Assembly: GCA_965200375.1 (NCBI GenBank) | Contig: OZ241353.1 | Location: 62,001-126,000, forward strand | Reading direction: 5' to 3' | Length of the DNA stretch: 64,000 bases | Source: VXYL01 sp965200375 | Lineage (GTDB): Bacteria > Pseudomonadota > Gammaproteobacteria > Pseudomonadales > Azotimanducaceae | Part shown: piece by piece, positions 60,220 to 64,000 of the stretch | How positions within the stretch are numbered: the stretch's first letter is position 1 | How the letters are laid out: each line of letters begins with the position of its first letter | The notes under the pieces: generated by a model | Seen by the model: only the letters and a program-made list of their open reading frames with translations | The model's database searches: none | Told to the model about the DNA's origin: nothing | Translations under genes and position numbers: made by a program

Positions 60220-63000
60220 TCAGCCCCGGGCGATGACGTTGCCGAGGCCGCGCTTGGGCGGCGGCTCGTAGGCCGGATCGGCCCTCAGATTCACGGCGAC
60301 CGCCGCGGCCGGCAAGAGCGGCGCGCCCGGCAGACCCTGGGCGACGCCCACCACCCCGGCGGCCATGCCGTCGTCGATGGCGGCAGCCAGGCTGACGCCG
60401 AGTTCGTCGATGCGGACGCCGTCGCCCTCGGCGACGCCGAGGGCCTTTGCCGTGGCCCCGTTCAGCAGCACGAAGGGGACTGGCGAGCGTTCCAGCACGG
60501 GTGCCGAGGCCGCCGCCAGCTCGCCGCTTCCGAACAGCGCATGCACGGATACCGCAAGATGCGTCCCGGCGGCCACCTCGGCTGGCACCGGCGGCGGCGC
60601 GTAGGCGGCGTCCGCTGGCGCTGCCCCGGCGTCCAGCAGCCGGACGCCCGGGTCGCCGCCGGCGAGGGGCCCGCCGACTTCCTGCTGGAACTTGAACACC
60701 GATTGGTTCGAGTTCCAGCCCGGCGCCCAGACGTAGGGCACCAAGGCGCCCGGCTGGTCGCCGACGTTCTGGCCTTCCATCGAGTACGCCAGCGGCGTCT
60801 CCTCGTCCACGGTCGCCTTCGGCTCGTGGACGCTCGCCTGCGCCCGCATCGCGGTGCGGCCGCTGTAGCGGTGCGGCTGGCGCGGAATTCGCGTGTCGGC
60901 CCGGGCCCGGTAGGCGGCCGACGGCGCCGCTTGCCCGAGCCCGGCGAAGCAAGGCAGCGCCGCGGCGCAGGCGGCCGTCACGTCGTCGACGTGCTTGAAG
61001 CCGAGGGGCTGCCCGCAGCGTTCGGCCAGCGCGGCGATCCAGCGCCACGCCGGAAGCGTCTCGTCGATGCCTGCGGCCTCCCTGGCCGGGCCGCTCGCGG
61101 CGCCCGGCTCGAACACCTGGTAGAAGCGTTGGGCCCGGGCCTCGTAGTTCACGAAGGTACCCGTTTGTTCGGCGTAGGTGGCGGCCGGCAGCACCGCCGC
61201 CGCGCCTTCCGCCGTGGGGGTCTCGAGGGCGTCGATCGCCACCGCGTCGCCGAGGGCGACGTCCGTCGCCGGCGCCCGGCGGTACAGGTCGTTCTCGAGC
61301 ACCAGCGCCGTCTCGCCGGCGCGCATCCGGCGCAGCGCATCGGCCAGGGAGAGGCCGCCGCCAAGCAGCGCCACGCCGTAGCTGTTGGCCTCCATCGCGG
61401 TCAAGGCCAAGGCGACGTCCCTGCCCTGGCCCTTGAGCGCCCGGGCGATGTTCGCCGCCGCCTGTATCAGCACGGGTTCCCGCGCCTCGCTGCCGGCGAT
61501 GATCAGCGGCTTCTCGGCACCGACCAGCGCCTGCGCCGCCGCGGCGGCAAAGGCTTCGTCCGCGCCGCCGCCGGACGCGCTCTGCGGCAACGCCGCGTCG
61601 ATGGCGTGGGCGACGGCGAAGCCGGTTTGCGCCAGGGCGGCTGGCGCAGCCCGCGCCGTGCGCCGGGCCAGCTCGTCGAGGCGCGTGCTGGCCGGCGTGG
61701 CGACGAACAGCGGATGGCGTCCGTCCTGGCCGTGGCCGCGCACGCTGGCGTCCTGCCAGGTGGGGATGCTGGCCTCCTTCGCCATGTCCAGGGTCGCGCC
61801 GCGCACCGCCTGGCGAACGGCCAGCGCCATCCGCGCTGCGGTGTTGGGCAGGTCGACGCCGAGGATCAGCACCGCGTCCGCCTGCTCGACGTCGGCGATG
61901 GTCGGAATGCGAAAGCCGCCGGCGCGATACGCCTCCAGCGCCGCGTCCATCGCTGCGGCCTCGTCGTCGGAGACGCCGGCGCAGAAGTTGGCCTCGCCGA
62001 CCAACTGCCTCAGCGCGAAGTTCGCCTCCAGCGACGCCCGGGGCGAACCGATGCCCAGCGCCGGCCCCTCGGCGCGGCCGGCCACCGCCGCCAGCACGGT
62101 TTCCGCGCCCTGCGCCTCGAACACGCCGTCCGCGCCCCGCAGGCCGGCCCGGCGAATGCGCCGCTCGTGGTTGACGAAGTGGGCGCCGAAGCGGCCGGCA
62201 TCGCACAGGAAGTAGCCGTTCAGCTCGCCGTGGTAGCGATTCTGGACCCGGCGCAGGACGCCGTAGCGTTCCGCCGGGAAGGTGTTGCAGCCCACCGAGC
62301 AGTGCGGACACAGCGACGGCGCCGACTGCAGGTCCCACTTGCGGCTGTAGAGCTTTCCGAAGGGCTTGTCCGTGAACACGCCGGTGGGGCACACCTCCAC
62401 CAGGTTGCCGGCGAACTCGCTGTCGAGCACACCGTCCTCCTCGCGGCCGAAGAACATTCGCCCCCGGGAGCCGAAGGCGTCCAGATCCCTGCCGCCGGCG
62501 TAGTCCCGGTAGAAGCGCACGCAGCGGTAGCAGGTGATGCAGCGGTTCATCTCGTGGCCGACGAAGGGGCCGAGGTACTGGTTCCGCCAGGTGCGCTTGG
62601 CGCCGCCGTAGCGCCGCATCGAGTGCCCCGTCATCACCGTCATGTCCTGCAGGTGGCACTCGCCGCCCTCCTCGCACACCGGGCAGTCGTGGGGATGGTT
62701 CTCCATCAGCCACTCGATCACCTGCTTGCGGAAGTCCGCCGCGAAGGCGGCGCCGACGGAGATGCGCATGCCGTCCCGCACCGGCACCATGCAGGCCATC
62801 TGCAGGCGTCCGCGCTGGTCGGCCTCGTCGGCGTACTGGATGATCGCGCACAGCCGGCAGGAGCCCACGGCCCCCAGCGCCGGATGCCAGCAGAAGTACG
62901 GTATCTCGAGGTGCTTGGAGAGGCAGGCGTGCAGCAGGTTCTGGCCAGCCTCCAGGTCGTAGTCCTGACCGTCGATGTTGACCCGGGCCATCGCCGTCAT
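60220..63000 (-). CDS. nuoG: NADH-quinone oxidoreductase subunit G
   Basis: A 926-residue peripheral subunit. The N-terminal [2Fe-2S] domain has CWHPALGAVGSCRLC, then CPVCEEGGECHLQ with the His-ligated cluster, CITCYRCVRFYRDYAGG, and the molybdopterin-oxidoreductase-like domain begins at CPHCSVGCN with a further cluster. The C-terminal half is a degenerate molybdopterin domain. ATG 63000 or ATG 62991 are both possible. It is the first gene of the block: nuoF or nuoE would normally lie directly upstream but do not here. Confidence 0.93.
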   Translation of the reverse strand: MTAMARVNIDGQDYDLEAGQNLLHACLSKHLEIPYFCWHPALGAVGSCRLCAIIQYADEADQRGRLQMACMVPVRDGMRISVGAAFAADFRKQVIEWLMENHPHDCPVCEEGGECHLQDMTVMTGHSMRRYGGAKRTWRNQYLGPFVGHEMNRCITCYRCVRFYRDYAGGRDLDAFGSRGRMFFGREEDGVLDSEFAGNLVEVCPTGVFTDKPFGKLYSRKWDLQSAPSLCPHCSVGCNTFPAERYGVLRRVQNRYHGELNGYFLCDAGRFGAHFVNHERRIRRAGLRGADGVFEAQGAETVLAAVAGRAEGPALGIGSPRASLEANFALRQLVGEANFCAGVSDDEAAAMDAALEAYRAGGFRIPTIADVEQADAVLILGVDLPNTAARMALAVRQAVRGATLDMAKEASIPTWQDASVRGHGQDGRHPLFVATPASTRLDELARRTARAAPAALAQTGFAVAHAIDAALPQSASGGGADEAFAAAAAQALVGAEKPLIIAGSEAREPVLIQAAANIARALKGQGRDVALALTAMEANSYGVALLGGGLSLADALRRMRAGETALVLENDLYRRAPATDVALGDAVAIDALETPTAEGAAAVLPAATYAEQTGTFVNYEARAQRFYQVFEPGAASGPAREAAGIDETLPAWRWIAALAERCGQPLGFKHVDDVTAACAAALPCFAGLGQAAPSAAYRARADTRIPRQPHRYSGRTAMRAQASVHEPKATVDEETPLAYSMEGQNVGDQPGALVPYVWAPGWNSNQSVFKFQQEVGGPLAGGDPGVRLLDAGAAPADAAYAPPPVPAEVAAGTHLAVSVHALFGSGELAAASAPVLERSPVPFVLLNGATAKALGVAEGDGVRIDELGVSLAAAIDDGMAAGVVGVAQGLPGAPLLPAAAVAVNLRADPAYEPPPKRGLGNVIARG

Positions 63001-63691
63001 ACCCGCCCGCCAGCAAGACGAACCCTGGCGCGACGCGGGGGGCCCCGGTTGGCGTCTCCCGCCGCGGCGCTCCCATACCCCGCCAGCGGGCAAATGCCTC
63101 CTGCCAAGAGAGCCCTCCCCTCCCAAACCGAGCCCGACCTAGGCGTTGCCAGACCCGCCCTAGGCCAGCCAGCGCAACCCCGGCACGAACGCCGCGCACG
63201 ATACAGACTGGCCAAGGGACGGGCAAGCCGAGCTGTGCGCGGCGTGCGCGGCACACGCCGAACCAGACCGGCAGCAGCCCGGCGCCGGCACCTGGCCTGC
63301 ACCGGTACCGCCGTTCCGCAATGCCAGCCAGCGCTGGCCGCGAAGCGACGATCGGCTACTGTGGCAGGGGGACGGCCTCGGCGAAGCACCGCCAAGGCGT
63401 GGCCGCACCGAGCACGGCCACTCACCGCGGCTACCAGCGCCTGCGGATGCGCCACCCCGATTGTCGACCACGGCGTTCACGATGGCCCGCGACTGCCACA
63501 TGTTCTCCACCATTGGCCTACCGTCCGAGCTGGGGTAGAACGCGTCCTCCACGCCGGCAGCGTGGAGATTCAAGGCGGCCGCTACGCGCCGTGCCCTCCC
63601 GGAAGCCGCGGCGCGGCGCTCGGCGCCTCGGGACCGTGGCTGGTCGACGACGGGGCGCTATACTGCAAGCGTCGCTGCGACGGAGACTGCC
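63001..63691. other. 691-base region upstream of nuoG
   Basis: No intact gene is recognised. It should carry the nuo promoter, but I cannot pick out good boxes. The middle holds a possible remnant of a Uma2-type gene. Confidence 0.45.
63453..63573 (-). pseudogene. possible Uma2-type endonuclease remnant
   Basis: VEDAFYPSSDGRPMVENMWQ resembles the N-terminal YPSSDGxPMAEN stretch of Uma2 (DUF820) endonuclease-like proteins. The similarity is lost after about 35 residues. A chance match cannot be ruled out. Confidence 0.3.
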
Positions 63692-63898
63692 ATGGGCTAT
63701 CCGAAGAACAAGGAGGGCCTGCGCGGCCTCGCCCGCGCCACCTATCGCTGCACCGTGCCTATCGAGGAAATCGCGCACCCGTTCGTACCTCCTTGGGAGG
63801 ATCAGCCGCCGCAGCCGTCGTGGCGGCAGCACCGCATGCGCCAACTCAACCGCGCTCTGCGCGAAGGACGCGGACTTCGCCCAACGTCGGAAAGCTAA
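63692..63898 (+). CDS. small unknown protein before a PIN gene
   Basis: A 68-residue basic protein: an N-terminal GYPKNKEGLRGLARATYRC, a Pro-rich middle (PFVPPWEDQPPQPSW) and a helical RQHRMRQLNRALREGRGL end. I know no family for it. Its stop is 28 bases before a GTG that begins a PIN-type sequence. The place suggests an antitoxin, but no DNA-binding fold is obvious. Confidence 0.45.
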   Translation: MGYPKNKEGLRGLARATYRCTVPIEEIAHPFVPPWEDQPPQPSWRQHRMRQLNRALREGRGLRPTSES

Positions 63899-63926
63899 GT
63901 AGCGGGCCGTTAGCGGAAACGCGGCA

Positions 63927-64000
63927 GTGGACGACAGCATTGCCTTCGACACCAACATGCTTGCGAAGCCAACGCCGCGGCGCTTGATGACGTTGTGGCT
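63927..64000 (+). CDS. PIN-domain protein, N-terminal part only
   Basis: From GTG 63927 to the window end the frame is open. It reads DDSIAFDTNMLAKPTPRR, where FDTNML matches the first acidic motif of PIN ribonucleases (LDTNVL). Only 24 codons are visible. With the short gene before it, this would be a VapBC-like unit at the right edge. Confidence 0.5.
   Translation, partial: MDDSIAFDTNMLAKPTPRRLMTLW

Noticed and set aside
60199..63987. 1262-residue open frame antisense to nuoG
   Set aside because: Mirror of nuoG with low-complexity composition; nuoG motifs are unmistakable on the other strand.
1..64000. CRISPR array
   Set aside because: No regularly spaced direct repeats and no cas genes were seen.
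1..64000. tRNA or rRNA genes
   Set aside because: No cloverleaf or rRNA-like sequence was noticed; a covariance-model search would be needed to be certain.

Overview
The window is a GC-rich (roughly two-thirds G+C by eye) bacterial chromosome segment, most likely from a gammaproteobacterium. CmoB, a TatABC operon, ribF-lspA, type IV pilin genes and a proteobacterial-style nuoG-N block support this. A compact mevalonate operon is unusual for that group. Many genes act on acyl-CoA substrates (acyl-CoA dehydrogenase, enoyl-CoA hydratase, carboxyltransferase, several SDRs), suggesting a heterotroph that degrades fatty, organic or aromatic acids.

Layout. 1-7.6 kb holds the end of an FAD-linked oxidase, an SDR, an acyl-CoA carboxyltransferase, tatABC, cmoB, a small membrane protein and an acyl-CoA dehydrogenase. 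7.6-13.3 kb (minus strand) holds MoxR-type ATPase, VWA protein, aldo/keto reductase and a second P-loop ATPase. 13.3-17.5 kb (minus strand) holds ribF-lspA and a pared-down pilE-pilV-pilW cluster whose pilW and pilE are each followed by the same ~85-bp repeat. 17.6-24.6 kb (plus strand) holds an LLM oxidoreductase, NIPSNAP protein, amidase and a mevalonate operon (mvaD, phosphomevalonate kinase, and one ORF fusing HMG-CoA reductase to mevalonate kinase).

24.7-42.2 kb is accessory DNA. It holds a decayed PIN toxin, a DUF433/DUF5615 pair, two tandem ABC exporters, a BrnT/antitoxin pair, a transaminase-SDR-alr block, and a two-gene candidate defence operon: a 1132-residue SIR2-like/P-loop NTPase plus a HEPN-like partner. 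IS remnants (ISAzo13-like, IS1380-like) flank that operon. Two genes for secreted proteins with the same leader follow, one of them cut off. 42.2-46.7 kb is a five-gene minus-strand metabolic operon.

46.8-53.1 kb is a mosaic. Small defence-type genes (HEPN protein with a ~99-residue partner, a RecQ helicase-phosphoribosyltransferase with two frameshifts, a DprA-like protein) alternate with broken copies of nuoN, nuoM and nuoL. 53.1-63.0 kb is an intact nuoGHIJKLMN block read right to left, with almost every junction overlapping through GTG or TTG starts. nuoA-F are not next to nuoG. The right edge carries a short unknown gene followed by the start of a PIN-domain protein.

Most interesting: the HMG-CoA reductase-mevalonate kinase fusion, the SIR2/P-loop plus HEPN-like operon, the RecQ-PRTase/DprA-like cassette with a repeated HEPN/partner pair, and the scrambled nuo fragments that bracket those cassettes. 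Functions are inferred from recognised motifs; no searches were run.
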